Positions 1-9,109 of a stretch of 64,000 nt of DNA are shown one piece after another; within the stretch, counting starts at the first letter, position 1, and every line of letters starts with the position of its first letter. The translations under genes were made by a program, and so were the position numbers. This DNA comes from Pseudomonas putida (lineage in GTDB: Bacteria; Pseudomonadota; Gammaproteobacteria; Pseudomonadales; Pseudomonadaceae). A model generated the notes under the pieces. The model saw nothing but the letters and a program-made list of their open reading frames with translations, was not told the DNA's origin and ran no database searches. The DNA lies in NCBI GenBank assembly GCA_041071465.1, contig CP163498.1:3180001-3244000 (forward strand), in the 5' to 3' direction.

Positions 1-7
1 GCTGCAT
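1..7 (-). CDS. suhB: Start of a leftward gene, probably suhB (partial)
   Basis: Only the first seven bases are in the window. On the minus strand they read ATG CAG C, with an AGGTGA-like ribosome-binding sequence about 8 bases upstream. In Pseudomonas the inositol-1-monophosphatase gene suhB lies divergent to trmJ and its product starts Met-Gln-Pro, so identity rests on synteny plus two codons. Nothing more can be said from the sequence. Confidence 0.35.
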
Positions 8-158
8 GGGCGGGTCACCTGGAGATGTTAAAGAAGAAAGCCGATCATTCTAGCAGAAAACTTTGGCGGCAGAAGTGTCACATTTGCTTTCATAGCGTTA
101 CGTCTGTCGGTTCTGTAAGATCGAAGGCCTTGATTCCTGCATCTGTGAGCACAACACC

Positions 159-914
159 TTGCTGCAAAATATTCGTGTTGTTCTGGTCAATACCAGCCAC
201 CCCGGCAACATCGGCGGCGCTGCGCGTGCCATGAAAAACATGGGCTTGTCGCGTCTGGTGCTGGTGCAGCCGAAAGAATTCCCCGCCGTGGATGCCAGCG
301 CCCGTGCATCGGGCGCCGACGATGTGCTGGATAACGCCCTGGTGGTCGACAGCCTCGAACAGGCACTGGTCGGCTGCAACCTGGTGATGGGCACCAGCGC
401 CCGCGAGCGCAGCATTCCCTGGCCGTTGATCGGCCCGCGCGAGTGCGGGGCCAAGGCGGTGGAGCATGCCAATGGCGGCGAGGAGATCGCCCTGGTGTTC
501 GGGCGTGAGCACGCCGGCCTGACCAACGAAGAACTGCAGCGATGTCACTTCCACGTGCACATTCCCTCCAACCCCGACTTTAGTTCGCTGAACCTGGCCG
601 CTGCTGTGCAGGTGCTCTCTTACGAGGTGCGCATGGCCTGGCTGGCTGCCGGTGAAGCACCCGAAAAAGTCGAGAAGGTTGACGCCACCGAGCTGGCGAC
701 CATGGACGAAATGGAGCTGTTCTACGACCACCTGGAGAAAACCCTGGTGGGCATCGGCTTCCTCGACCCCGAAAAGCCCAAGCACCTGATGCCGCGCCTG
801 CGCCGGCTGTATGGGCGGGTGGCGGTCGAGCGTTCGGAAATGAGCATTTTGCGCGGCATCCTGACCGAGACCCAGAAAGTGGTCCGGGGCGAGCCGCATA
901 AACGGAAGGACTGA
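159..914 (+). CDS. trmJ: tRNA (cytidine/uridine-32-2'-O-)methyltransferase TrmJ
   Basis: 251 residues, the usual TrmJ length (246 in E. coli). SPOUT-class enzyme that uses S-adenosylmethionine to methylate the ribose of residue 32 in tRNA anticodon loops. Family motifs visible are NTSHPGNIGGAARAM at 11-25, FGREHAGLTNEEL at 114-126 and IPSNPDFSSLNLAAA at 135-149, which build the trefoil knot and cofactor pocket. The start is TTG; no ATG lies upstream in frame and the Shine-Dalgarno is poor, so translation may be weak. It ends 3 bases before cysE and precedes the isc operon, as in many gammaproteobacteria. Confidence 0.93.
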   Translation: MLQNIRVVLVNTSHPGNIGGAARAMKNMGLSRLVLVQPKEFPAVDASARASGADDVLDNALVVDSLEQALVGCNLVMGTSARERSIPWPLIGPRECGAKAVEHANGGEEIALVFGREHAGLTNEELQRCHFHVHIPSNPDFSSLNLAAAVQVLSYEVRMAWLAAGEAPEKVEKVDATELATMDEMELFYDHLEKTLVGIGFLDPEKPKHLMPRLRRLYGRVAVERSEMSILRGILTETQKVVRGEPHKRKD

Positions 915-917
915 TAG

Positions 918-1703
918 ATGTTCGAACGCCTGCGTGAAGATATTCAAAGCGTATTCCACCGTGACCCGGCTGCGCGCAATGCCTTCGAGGTGCTCACCTG
1001 CTACCCCGGCATGCACGCCATCTGGCTGCACCGGCTGGGCAACGCCCTGTGGAAGCGTGATTTCAAATGGCTGGCCCGCCTGGTGTCGAACTTTGGCCGT
1101 TGGCTGACCGGCATCGAGATCCATCCCGGCGCCACCATCGGTCGGCGCTTTTTCATTGACCACGGCATGGGCATCGTCATTGGCGAAACCGCCGAAATTG
1201 GCGATGACGTCACCCTTTACCAGGGTGTGACGCTGGGCGGTACCAGCTGGAATAAAGGCAAGCGCCACCCCACCCTGGAAAACGGTGTGGTGGTAGGGGC
1301 GGGGGCCAAGGTGCTGGGGCCGTTCACCGTCGGTGCCGGGGCCAAGATCGGCTCCAACGCCGTGGTGACCAAGGCGGTGCCGGCCGGGGCCACGGCGGTG
1401 GGTATTCCTGGGCGAATCATCGTCAAGAGCGAAGACACCGAAGTCGAGGCCAAGCGCAAGGCCATGGCCGAGAAGATCGGCTTCGATGCCTACGGTGTCA
1501 GCGGCGACATGCCCGACCCGGTGGCGCGTGCCATCGGCCAGATGCTCGATCATCTGCAGGCGGTCGACGAGCGGTTGGAGGGTATGTGCGGTGCCCTGAC
1601 CAAGATGGGCAGTGACTACTGTGCCAAGGAGCTGCCGGCCTTGCCGGAGGATGACTTCACCGAAGCCGCCCTGGTGGCCAAGCGCGACACTCAGTCGCAT
1701 TGA
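918..1703 (+). CDS. cysE: Serine O-acetyltransferase CysE
   Basis: 261 residues. Transfers acetyl from acetyl-CoA to L-serine, the first committed step of cysteine synthesis, and so supplies the sulfur donor for IscS just downstream. A short helical N-terminal region is followed by a left-handed beta-helix of hexapeptide repeats (about 65-165) with the catalytic-type His in [10 protein letters not shown] (82) and the loop [13 protein letters not shown] long C-terminal extension (about 170-261) ends in Ser-His, not the Ile that docks many CysE proteins into O-acetylserine sulfhydrylase. The start follows a GGAAGGA ribosome site 3 bases after trmJ, so the two are co-transcribed. Confidence 0.95.
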   Translation: MFERLREDIQSVFHRDPAARNAFEVLTCYPGMHAIWLHRLGNALWKRDFKWLARLVSNFGRWLTGIEIHPGATIGRRFFIDHGMGIVIGETAEIGDDVTLYQGVTLGGTSWNKGKRHPTLENGVVVGAGAKVLGPFTVGAGAKIGSNAVVTKAVPAGATAVGIPGRIIVKSEDTEVEAKRKAMAEKIGFDAYGVSGDMPDPVARAIGQMLDHLQAVDERLEGMCGALTKMGSDYCAKELPALPEDDFTEAALVAKRDTQSH

Positions 1704-1812
1704 TTGCGCCGCACTGAAATCATAGTGACATACGGGGCGTGTGCTCACGCCCCTCGTCTGCTACAATCGCGCCCGCCTCCCGATGCCAAACCCGACTAAA
1801 GCACTAGGTCTA

Positions 1813-1837
1813 ATAGTTGACTTAAATGCTCGGGAAT
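1813..1837 (+). promoter_or_regulatory. IscR type 1 operator
   Basis: A 25-base imperfect palindrome with left half ATAGTTGACT and right half CTCGGGAAT. This matches the site bound by [2Fe-2S]-IscR in front of E. coli iscR. It overlaps the -35 hexamer of the promoter given separately, as expected for autorepression. A CCCGACT half-site just upstream (1791-1797), in reverse orientation, may be part of a second, weaker site. Confidence 0.82.
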
Positions 1838-1845
1838 CGCATACT
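1817..1845 (+). promoter_or_regulatory. Sigma-70 promoter of the isc operon
   Basis: -35 TTGACT (1817-1822), a 17-base spacer and -10 CATACT (1840-1845). It lies 38 bases before the iscR start and inside the IscR operator, so bound IscR would block polymerase. Confidence 0.7.
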
Positions 1846-1882
1846 CGCACACATCCCGAAACTCCCGTGGTACCCAATAGCC

Positions 1883-2374
1883 ATGCGACTGACTACCAAA
1901 GGCCGATACGCCGTGACCGCCATGCTTGACCTGGCGTTGCACGCGCAGCATGGGCCGGTGTCTTTGGCCGACATTTCCGAGCGCCAGGGCATTTCCCTCT
2001 CTTATCTGGAGCAGCTGTTCGCCAAGCTGCGCCGCAGCAGCCTGGTTTCCAGTGTGCGCGGTCCAGGCGGTGGCTATCAGCTGTCGCGAGGCATGGAAAC
2101 CATCCAGGTGGCCCAGGTCATCGATGCGGTCAACGAATCGGTCGATGCTACCCGCTGCCAGGGTCTCGGGGACTGCCATGCCGGTGATACCTGCCTGACC
2201 CACCACTTGTGGTGCGACCTCAGCCAGCAGATCCATGAATTCCTCAGCGGCATCAGCCTGGCCGACCTCGTCATGCGCCGTGAGGTGCAGGAAGTCGCCC
2301 AGCGCCAGGACCTGCGTCGTGTCGCAGGCCGAACCGCCCAGTTGGACAAGATTGAGACGTCCGCCGTCGATTGA
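1883..2374 (+). CDS. iscR: Fe-S cluster-sensing transcription regulator IscR
   Basis: 163 residues, as in E. coli. Rrf2-family winged-helix regulator that represses its own operon when it carries a [2Fe-2S] cluster. The helix-turn-helix occupies about 1-65 and starts [11 protein letters not shown]. The cluster ligands Cys92, Cys98, Cys104 and His107 are all present in the loop [17 protein letters not shown]. An in-frame codon at 1826 would add 19 residues, but it lies inside the operator, so the family start at 1883 is used. First gene of iscRSUA-hscBA-fdx-iscX. Confidence 0.97.
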   Translation: MRLTTKGRYAVTAMLDLALHAQHGPVSLADISERQGISLSYLEQLFAKLRRSSLVSSVRGPGGGYQLSRGMETIQVAQVIDAVNESVDATRCQGLGDCHAGDTCLTHHLWCDLSQQIHEFLSGISLADLVMRREVQEVAQRQDLRRVAGRTAQLDKIETSAVD

Positions 2375-2420
2375 TCCCTTTGGGACGACGAGCGACGCCA
2401 CCGCCTGATAGGAGAGACAA

Positions 2421-3635
2421 ATGAAGTTGCCGATCTACCTTGATTACTCCGCGACCACCCCGGTCGACCCACGCGTGGCCCAGAAGATGGCCGACTGCCT
2501 GCTGGTTGACGGGAACTTCGGTAACCCGGCTTCGCGTTCCCACGTATTCGGCTGGAAAGCCGAAGAAGCGGTCGAGAACGGTCGCCGCCAGGTTGCCGAG
2601 CTGATCAATGCCGATCCGCGCGAAATCGTCTGGACCAGCGGTGCTACCGAGTCCGACAACCTCGCACTCAAAGGCGTCGCGCACTTCTATCAGACCAAGG
2701 GCAAGCACATCATCACCTCCAAGATCGAGCACAAGGCGGTCCTGGATACCGCTCGCCAGCTGGAGCGTGAAGGTTTCGAAGTCACCTACCTTGAGCCAGG
2801 CGAAGACGGCATCGTCACCCCGGCCATGGTAGAGGCGGCGCTGCGCGACGACACCATCCTGGTCTCGCTGATGCACGTGAACAACGAAGTTGGCTCGATC
2901 AACGACATCGCCGCCATCGGTGAGCTGACCCGCTCGCGCGGCGTACTGTTCCACGTCGACGCCGCCCAGTCGGCCGGCAAGGTCGAAATCGACCTGCAAA
3001 AGCTCAAGGTCGACCTGATGTCGTTCTCGGCTCACAAGGTCTACGGCCCTAAAGGCATCGGTGCGCTGTACGTCAGCCGCAAGCCGCGTGTACGCCTGGA
3101 AGCCATCATTCACGGTGGCGGCCATGAGCGCGGCATGCGTTCGGGCACCCTGCCAACCCACCAGATCGTCGGCATGGGCGAAGCGTTCGCCATCGCCAAG
3201 CAGGAAATGGTTGCGGAAAACGCGCGCATCAAGGCCCTGAGCGACCGCTTCTTCAAGCAGGTCTCGGACCTTGAAGAGCTGTACGTCAACGGCAGCCAGA
3301 CTGCCCGTGTTCCGCACAACCTGAACCTGAGCTTCAACTACGTCGAAGGTGAATCGCTGCTGATGTCGCTGAAGGACATCGCCGTATCGTCCGGTTCGGC
3401 CTGCACCTCGGCATCGCTGGAGCCGTCGTACGTACTGCGCGCTCTGGGCCGCAACGACGAGCTGGCGCACAGCTCGATCCGCTTCTCCTTCGGCCGTTTC
3501 ACCACCGAAGAAGAAGTCGACTACGCCGCGCAGAAAGTCTGCGAGGCCGTCAACAAACTGCGTGAGCTGTCGCCGCTGTGGGACATGTACAAAGACGGCG
3601 TTGACATCTCCAAGATCGAGTGGGCCGCCCACTAA
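2421..3635 (+). CDS. iscS: Cysteine desulfurase IscS
   Basis: 404 residues, full length. PLP enzyme that takes sulfur from L-cysteine, forming alanine, and passes it as a persulfide to IscU and to tRNA-thiolation proteins. The PLP lysine is Lys206 in [12 protein letters not shown] and the active-site cysteine is Cys328 in [14 protein letters not shown]; both numbers match E. coli IscS. A strong AGGAGA ribosome site precedes the ATG. It sits between the regulator iscR and the scaffold iscU. Confidence 0.98.
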   Translation: MKLPIYLDYSATTPVDPRVAQKMADCLLVDGNFGNPASRSHVFGWKAEEAVENGRRQVAELINADPREIVWTSGATESDNLALKGVAHFYQTKGKHIITSKIEHKAVLDTARQLEREGFEVTYLEPGEDGIVTPAMVEAALRDDTILVSLMHVNNEVGSINDIAAIGELTRSRGVLFHVDAAQSAGKVEIDLQKLKVDLMSFSAHKVYGPKGIGALYVSRKPRVRLEAIIHGGGHERGMRSGTLPTHQIVGMGEAFAIAKQEMVAENARIKALSDRFFKQVSDLEELYVNGSQTARVPHNLNLSFNYVEGESLLMSLKDIAVSSGSACTSASLEPSYVLRALGRNDELAHSSIRFSFGRFTTEEEVDYAAQKVCEAVNKLRELSPLWDMYKDGVDISKIEWAAH

Positions 3636-3681
3636 GCAGTCGCCGGCAAGAGCGGCTCCCTGATGAGGAAGGAATTGCACC

Positions 3682-4068
3682 ATGGCATACAGTGAAAAGG
3701 TCATCGACCACTACGAAAACCCACGCAACGTCGGCAAGATGAATGCCGAGGACCCGGATGTCGGTACCGGCATGGTCGGCGCCCCAGCGTGCGGTGACGT
3801 GATGCGTCTGCAGATCAAGGTCAACGAGCAAGGCGTTATCGAAGACGCCAAGTTCAAGACCTACGGCTGCGGTTCGGCCATCGCTTCCAGCTCCCTCGCC
3901 ACCGAGTGGATGAAGGGCAAGACCCTGGACGAAGCCGAAACCATCAAGAACACCCAGCTGGCCGAAGAACTGGCGTTGCCGCCGGTCAAGATCCACTGCT
4001 CGGTACTCGCCGAGGATGCCATCAAGGCAGCCGTGCGCGATTACAAGCAGAAGAAAGGCTTGATCTAA
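3682..4068 (+). CDS. iscU: Fe-S cluster assembly scaffold IscU
   Basis: 128 residues. Scaffold on which IscS-derived sulfur and iron form a [2Fe-2S] cluster before HscA/HscB-driven transfer. The three ligand cysteines are Cys37 (GAPACGDV), Cys63 (YGCGSA) and Cys106 (IHCSVLAED); Asp39 is also present. The HscA-binding LPPVK motif is at 99-103. AGGAAGG precedes the ATG. Third gene of the isc operon. Confidence 0.98.
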   Translation: MAYSEKVIDHYENPRNVGKMNAEDPDVGTGMVGAPACGDVMRLQIKVNEQGVIEDAKFKTYGCGSAIASSSLATEWMKGKTLDEAETIKNTQLAEELALPPVKIHCSVLAEDAIKAAVRDYKQKKGLI

Positions 4069-4093
4069 GTCGCCTGCGAGGTAAGGAGTTCTG

Positions 4094-4417
4094 ATGGCTA
4101 TCAGCATGACAGAAGCCGCCGCCAACCACATTCGCCGCTCCCTCGACGGGCGCGGCAAAGGTGAGGGCATTCGCCTGGGCGTGCGCACCACCGGTTGCTC
4201 GGGCCTGGCCTACGTGCTGGAGTTCGTCGACGAACTGGCGGACGAAGACCAGGTGTTCGAAAACCACGGCGTCAAGGTGATCATCGATCCCAAGAGCCTG
4301 GTCTACCTCGACGGCACCGAGCTGGATTTCGTCAAGGAAGGGTTGAACGAAGGCTTCAAGTTCAACAACCCCAACGTGCGCGGTGAGTGTGGCTGCGGCG
4401 AAAGCTTCAACGTTTGA
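4094..4417 (+). CDS. iscA: A-type Fe-S carrier IscA
   Basis: 107 residues. Carrier that accepts clusters or iron from the scaffold and delivers them to apo-proteins. The A-type signature is complete: Cys35 in TTGCSGLAY and Cys99/Cys101 in ECGCGESF near the C-terminus. Ribosome site AAGGAG. It ends 8 bases before the hscB start. Confidence 0.97.
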   Translation: MAISMTEAAANHIRRSLDGRGKGEGIRLGVRTTGCSGLAYVLEFVDELADEDQVFENHGVKVIIDPKSLVYLDGTELDFVKEGLNEGFKFNNPNVRGECGCGESFNV

Positions 4418-4425
4418 GGCTGGCT

Positions 4426-4947
4426 GTGGGTACTCCTTGTCATTACGCATTGTTTGACCTCCAGCCAAGCTTCCGCCTGGATCTCGACAAGCTGGCCACT
4501 CGCTATCGCGAGCTGGCCCGCGAAGTCCATCCCGACCGCTTTGCCGACGCCTCCGAGCGAGAGCAACGTATAGCGCTGGAAAAATCCGCGGCCCTCAACG
4601 ACGCCTACCAGACGCTGCGCAGTGCGCCGCGTCGCGCGCGCTACCTGCTGGCCATCAGCGGCCACGAAGTGCCCCAGGAGGTCACGGTCCACGACCCCGA
4701 CTTCCTGCTGCAGCAGATGCAGTGGCGTGAAGAGCTCGAAGAGCTGCAGGACGAAGCCGACCTTGATGGTGTCGGTGTGTTCAAGAAGCGCCTGAAGGTT
4801 GCCCAGGACACGCTGAACGAGGACTTTGCCGCCTGCTGGGATGCCCCAGGCGAGCGCGACAAGGCCGAGCGCCTGATGCGCCGCATGCAGTTCCTCGACA
4901 AGCTCGCCCAAGAAGTGCGCCAACTGGAAGAGCGCCTCGACGATTAA
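4426..4947 (+). CDS. hscB: Co-chaperone HscB (Hsc20)
   Basis: 173 residues. J-domain protein that brings IscU to the Hsp70 HscA and stimulates its ATPase. The HPD motif is at 35-37 (EVHPDRFA) in the N-terminal J domain; a three-helix IscU-binding domain follows. The start is GTG at 4426, giving [10 protein letters not shown], the usual N-terminus, with a GAGG ribosome site that overlaps the end of iscA. The longer in-frame reading from 4387 would lie inside iscA and is rejected. Confidence 0.95.
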   Translation: MGTPCHYALFDLQPSFRLDLDKLATRYRELAREVHPDRFADASEREQRIALEKSAALNDAYQTLRSAPRRARYLLAISGHEVPQEVTVHDPDFLLQQMQWREELEELQDEADLDGVGVFKKRLKVAQDTLNEDFAACWDAPGERDKAERLMRRMQFLDKLAQEVRQLEERLDD

Positions 4948-4989
4948 CCCGGTGCTGCCCGTGATGGCACCTAAGGTATTCAGATAAGC

Positions 4990-6852
4990 ATGGCCCTACT
5001 GCAGATTGCCGAACCCGGTCAAAGCCCTCAGCCGCACCAGCGCCGCCTGGCGGTGGGGATCGACCTGGGTACCACCAACTCTCTGGTCGCTGCATTGCGC
5101 AGCGGTCGTAGCGAGCCCCTGCCTGACGCGCAGGGTAACGTCATTCTGCCGTCCGCGGTGCGCTACCTCGAAGGGCGCAACGAAGTGGGGCAGGCCGCGC
5201 GTGATGCCGCTTCCAGCGACCCGCTGAACACCGTGCTGTCGGTCAAGCGCCTGATGGGGCGCGGCCTGGCCGACGTCAAGCAACTGGGCGAGCAGCTGCC
5301 ATACCGCTTTGTTGGTGGTGAGTCGCACATGCCGTTCATCGACACTGTCCAAGGGCCGAAAAGCCCGGTGGAAGTGTCTGCCGATATCCTCAAGGTGCTG
5401 CGCGAGCGCGCCGAAGCGACCTTGGGTGGCGAACTGGTAGGTGCGGTGATTACCGTGCCCGCCTATTTCGATGACGCCCAGCGCCAGGCCACCAAGGACG
5501 CTGCGCGCCTGGCGGGGCTGAACGTGCTGCGCCTGCTCAACGAGCCCACTGCGGCTGCAGTGGCCTACGGCCTGGACCAGAACGCCGAAGGCGTGGTGGC
5601 CATCTATGACCTGGGCGGCGGCACCTTCGATATTTCCATCCTGCGCCTGACCGCTGGTGTCTTCGAAGTGCTTGCCACCGGTGGTGATACCGCCTTGGGT
5701 GGCGACGATTTCGACCACGCCATTGCCGGCTGGATCATCGAGCAGGCTGGCTTGTCGTCCGACTTGGACCCAGCTACCCAGCGCGCATTGTTGCAAACCG
5801 CCTGCGCGGCCAAGGAAGCGTTGACTGACACCGATGTGGTCAGTGTCAGCCATGGCGCCTGGCAGGGCGAGCTGAGCCGCGCCGCCTTCGAAGCCATGAT
5901 CGAACCGCTGGTTGCCCGCAGCCTCAAGGCTTGCCGCCGCGCCGTGCGCGACAGTGGCGTCGAGCTGGAAGAAGTCAGCGCCGTGGTCATGGTCGGTGGT
6001 TCGACTCGCGTCCCGCGTGTGCGTGAAGCCGTGGGCGCGTTGTTCGGGCGCACCCCGTTGACGTCGATCGACCCCGACCAGGTGGTGGCCATCGGCGCCG
6101 CCATCCAGGCCGACACCCTGGCTGGCAACCGCCGTGAAGGTGGTGAACTGCTGCTGCTCGATGTCATCCCGTTGTCGCTTGGCCTTGAAACCATGGGCGG
6201 GTTGATGGAGAAGGTGATCCCGCGCAACACCACCATTCCGGTGGCCCGCGCCCAGGAGTTCACCACGTACAAGGATGGCCAGTCGGCCATGATGATCCAT
6301 GTGCTGCAGGGCGAGCGCGAGCTGATCAGCGACTGCCGCTCGCTGGCCCGCTTCGAGCTGCGTGGTATTCCGGCCATGGTGGCCGGCGCGGCAAAAATTC
6401 GCGTTACCTTCCAGGTGGACGCCGATGGCCTGCTCAGTGTCGCCGCCCGCGAGCTGGGTTCGGGCGTGGAAGCCAGTATCCAGGTCAAGCCGTCCTATGG
6501 CCTGACCGACGGCGAAATCGCCCGCATGCTGAAAGACTCCTTCGAGCATGCCGGTTCCGACAAGCACGCCCGCCAGTTGCGCGAGCACCAGGTGGACGGC
6601 GAGCGCCTGCTCGAAGCGGTACAGGGCGCCCTGGACGCCGATGGCGAACGCCTGCTCAGCAGTGACGAGCGCGACGCCATTGCATTCCAGATGCAAGAAC
6701 TACGTGATTTGCTGGCCGGCACCGATGGCGCTGCCATCGAGCAACAGACCAAGCGTCTGTCGCAGGTGACCGATGCTTTTGCCGCCCGTCGCCTTGATTC
6801 GACGGTCAAAGCCGCACTGGCCGGGCGCAACCTGAATGAGATCGAGGAGTAA
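4990..6852 (+). CDS. hscA: Fe-S assembly Hsp70 chaperone HscA
   Basis: 620 residues, the usual length. Specialised Hsp70 that binds the LPPVK motif of IscU and uses ATP to release the cluster. The nucleotide-binding domain shows GIDLGTTNS (about 23-31), [12 protein letters not shown] and the adenosine-binding VGGSTRVP. The substrate domain begins near [12 protein letters not shown]. Forty-two bases separate it from hscB, and fdx follows 3 bases later. Confidence 0.97.
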   Translation: MALLQIAEPGQSPQPHQRRLAVGIDLGTTNSLVAALRSGRSEPLPDAQGNVILPSAVRYLEGRNEVGQAARDAASSDPLNTVLSVKRLMGRGLADVKQLGEQLPYRFVGGESHMPFIDTVQGPKSPVEVSADILKVLRERAEATLGGELVGAVITVPAYFDDAQRQATKDAARLAGLNVLRLLNEPTAAAVAYGLDQNAEGVVAIYDLGGGTFDISILRLTAGVFEVLATGGDTALGGDDFDHAIAGWIIEQAGLSSDLDPATQRALLQTACAAKEALTDTDVVSVSHGAWQGELSRAAFEAMIEPLVARSLKACRRAVRDSGVELEEVSAVVMVGGSTRVPRVREAVGALFGRTPLTSIDPDQVVAIGAAIQADTLAGNRREGGELLLLDVIPLSLGLETMGGLMEKVIPRNTTIPVARAQEFTTYKDGQSAMMIHVLQGERELISDCRSLARFELRGIPAMVAGAAKIRVTFQVDADGLLSVAARELGSGVEASIQVKPSYGLTDGEIARMLKDSFEHAGSDKHARQLREHQVDGERLLEAVQGALDADGERLLSSDERDAIAFQMQELRDLLAGTDGAAIEQQTKRLSQVTDAFAARRLDSTVKAALAGRNLNEIEE

Positions 6853-6855
6853 CCG

Positions 6856-7197
6856 ATGCCGCTGGTGACATTCCTGCCGCATGAGAAGTTTTGCCCGGAA
6901 GGGCTGACCGTGGAGGTGCCGACCGGGACCAACATCCTGGAACTGGCCCACGATCATCACATCGAGATGGAAAGCGCCTGCGGCGGTGTCAAGGCCTGCA
7001 CCACTTGCCACTGCATCGTACGCAAGGGTTTCGACTCGCTTGAAGAAGCCGACGAGCTGGAAGAGGACATGCTGGACAAGGCCTGGGGCCTGGAAGCGCA
7101 GTCGCGCCTTGGCTGCCAGGTGGTCGTCGCTGACGAAGACCTGACCATCGAGATCCCCAAGTATTCGCTCAACCACGCTGCCGAAGCACCGCACTGA
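6856..7197 (+). CDS. fdx: ISC-type [2Fe-2S] ferredoxin Fdx
   Basis: 113 residues. Electron donor for cluster assembly. Ligand cysteines are Cys42, Cys48, Cys51 and Cys87 (ACGGVKACTTCHC and RLGCQ), the adrenodoxin-type spacing; Cys53 is an extra nearby cysteine. Starts 3 bases after hscA and precedes iscX by 10. Confidence 0.97.
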   Translation: MPLVTFLPHEKFCPEGLTVEVPTGTNILELAHDHHIEMESACGGVKACTTCHCIVRKGFDSLEEADELEEDMLDKAWGLEAQSRLGCQVVVADEDLTIEIPKYSLNHAAEAPH

Positions 7198-7207
7198 GGA
7201 TCTGTAC

Positions 7208-7408
7208 ATGAGTCTGAAATGGGTTGATGTACTTGAGATCGCAATCCAGCTTGCAGAAAGCAAGCCGGAGGTCGATCCTCGTTATGTGAATTTCGTAGAC
7301 CTGCACCGTTGGGTGCTGGCATTGCCAGAATTCAGCGACGATCCGTCACGCGGCGGTGAGAAAGTGCTCGAGGCCATCCAGGCTGCCTGGATCGACGAAG
7401 CCGACTAA
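7208..7408 (+). CDS. iscX: IscX, small Fe-S assembly regulator
   Basis: 66 residues, the normal IscX length. Acidic winged-helix-like protein that binds IscS and iron and modulates desulfurase activity. Family hallmarks are MSLKWVDVLEIAIQLAE and the C-terminal acidic AAWIDEAD. Last gene of the isc operon; a terminator-like hairpin begins 31 bases later. Confidence 0.96.
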   Translation: MSLKWVDVLEIAIQLAESKPEVDPRYVNFVDLHRWVLALPEFSDDPSRGGEKVLEAIQAAWIDEAD

Positions 7409-7438
7409 GCGTCACTTGCAGGTTAGGCAATCCCCCAG

Positions 7439-7469
7439 AACCCGCGTATAATTCGCGGGTTTAATTTTT
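7439..7469 (+). terminator. Terminator-like hairpin after iscX with a -10 box in its loop
   Basis: AACCCGCG (7439-7446) pairs perfectly with CGCGGGTT (7454-7461), followed by TAATTTTT. The loop is TATAATT, which contains a consensus -10 hexamer at 7447-7452. A weak -35, TTAGGC, lies 18 bases upstream (7423-7428). The element can therefore end isc transcription and also start ndk transcription. Confidence 0.65.
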
Positions 7470-7496
7470 CGTAACACTCATATTCTGGAGTTTTCC

Positions 7497-7921
7497 ATGG
7501 CTGTTCAACGTACTTTCTCGATCATCAAGCCTGACGCTGTTCCAAAAACGTCATCGGCAAGATCACCACTCGCTTCGAAGAAGCTGGCCTGAAAATCGTT
7601 GCCTCGAAAATCAAGCAACTGTCCAAAGCCGAAGCCGAAGGCTTCTACGCTGAGCACAGCGCTCGCGGCTTCTTCGGTGACCTGGTTGCCTTCATGACTT
7701 CCGGTCCAGTTGTTGTTCAGGTTCTGGAAGGCGAAAACGCCATCGCTCTGAACCGTGAGCTGATGGGCGCTACCAACCCTAAAGAAGCTGCTGCCGGCAC
7801 CATCCGTGCTGACTTCGCCGAGTCGATCGACGCCAACGCCGTTCACGGTTCGGACTCCGAAGCTGCCGCTGCTCGCGAAATCGCTTACTTCTTCGCTGCT
7901 ACCGAGGTAACCACTCGCTAA
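7497..7921 (+). pseudogene. ndk: Nucleoside diphosphate kinase, frameshifted by one missing base
   Basis: Codons 1-15 encode [15 protein letters not shown], the conserved Ndk start. The next codon has lost one base near 7541-7542 (GTTCCAAAAAC where GTTNCCAAAAAC is expected). Frame one then stops at 7592 after 31 residues. The +1 frame continues as [15 protein letters not shown] through the active-site stretch NAVHGSDS to VTTR, stop 7919-7921. With one base restored the gene is 141 codons plus stop, the normal length. Ndk makes NTPs from NDPs; it is not essential in several bacteria. A sequencing error, perhaps a T lost from a TTT run, is as likely as a real mutation. Confidence 0.93.
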
Positions 7922-7949
7922 GCGAAAGCTTACGGGTGAGGGTGAATCC

Positions 7950-9095
7950 ATGACGACATCTACTGGCAAAATCAACCTGTTGGGCCTGACCCAGCCGGAA
8001 ATGGAACAATTCTTCGACTCTATCGGGGAGAAGCGCTTCCGTGCCGGCCAGGTGATGAAATGGATTCACCATTTTGGCGTGTCCGACTTTGCGGCCATGA
8101 CCAACGTAGGCAAGGTCTTGCGCGAAAAGCTCGAGGCCGTTGCCGAGATTCGCCCACCGGAAGTGGTCAGTGAAGACATTTCCGCCGACGGCACCCGCAA
8201 ATGGGTGATCCGCGTTGCCTCCGGCAGCTGCGTCGAGACCGTCTACATTCCTACCGACGACCGCGGTACCCTGTGCGTATCGTCGCAAGCCGGCTGTGCC
8301 CTGGACTGCAGTTTCTGCTCCACCGGCAAGCAAGGCTTCAACAGCAACCTCACCGCCGCCGAAGTGATCGGCCAGGTGTGGCTTGCCAACAAATCCTTCG
8401 GGACCGTCCCTGCCAAAGTCGACCGCGCGATTACCAACGTGGTGATGATGGGCATGGGCGAGCCCTTGCTGAACTTCGACAACGTCATCGCCGCCATGAA
8501 AATCATGATGGATGACCTTGGCTATGGCATTTCCAAGCGTCGCGTCACGCTGTCCACCTCGGGCGTGGTACCGATGATCGACGAACTGGCCAAGCACATC
8601 GACGTGTCGCTGGCCCTTTCGCTGCACGCGCCGAACGACGAACTGCGCAACAAGCTGGTTCCGATCAACAAGAAGTACCCGCTGAAGATGCTGCTGGAAT
8701 CGTGCATGGGCTACATGTCTACCTTGGGCGGCAAGCGCGTGCTCACCGTCGAGTACACCTTGCTCAAGGACGTCAATGACCAGCCTGAGCATGCCGCGCA
8801 AATGATCGAGTTGCTGCGCGACGTACCGTGCAAGATCAACCTGATCCCGTTCAACCCGTTCCCGCATTCGGGCTACGAGCGGCCAAGCAACAACGCCATT
8901 CGTCGCTTCCAGGACCTGCTGCACCACGGTGGTTTCAACGTCACCACCCGTACCACCCGTGGCGACGACATCGACGCTGCCTGCGGCCAGCTGGTTGGCC
9001 AGGTCAACGACCGTACCCGCCGCAGTGAACGCTATATCGCTGTTCGCCAGCTTTCCGCAGACGTCGAGCTGCAAGACAGCGCCGCCAGCCACTGA
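7950..9095 (+). CDS. rlmN: Dual-specificity 23S rRNA/tRNA adenine-C2 methyltransferase RlmN
   Basis: 381 residues. Radical-SAM enzyme that methylates C2 of A2503 in 23S rRNA and A37 in certain tRNAs. The cluster ligands Cys116, Cys120 and Cys123 lie in [13 protein letters not shown]. The C-terminal Cys345 (DIDAACGQL) is the acceptor cysteine used in the ping-pong methyl transfer. It follows ndk by 28 bases and precedes pilF by 14, so it belongs to the same operon. Confidence 0.97.
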   Translation: MTTSTGKINLLGLTQPEMEQFFDSIGEKRFRAGQVMKWIHHFGVSDFAAMTNVGKVLREKLEAVAEIRPPEVVSEDISADGTRKWVIRVASGSCVETVYIPTDDRGTLCVSSQAGCALDCSFCSTGKQGFNSNLTAAEVIGQVWLANKSFGTVPAKVDRAITNVVMMGMGEPLLNFDNVIAAMKIMMDDLGYGISKRRVTLSTSGVVPMIDELAKHIDVSLALSLHAPNDELRNKLVPINKKYPLKMLLESCMGYMSTLGGKRVLTVEYTLLKDVNDQPEHAAQMIELLRDVPCKINLIPFNPFPHSGYERPSNNAIRRFQDLLHHGGFNVTTRTTRGDDIDAACGQLVGQVNDRTRRSERYIAVRQLSADVELQDSAASH

Positions 9096-9109
9096 CCGGG
9101 ACCTCGCCC

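Noticed and set aside
90..1748. 552-codon open frame on the minus strand across trmJ and cysE
   Set aside because: Antisense to two well-recognised genes; such long mirror frames are common in GC-rich Pseudomonas DNA and this one resembles no family.
4996..6696. 566-codon minus-strand frame opposite hscA
   Set aside because: Mirror of a conserved chaperone gene; no ribosome site or recognisable domain.
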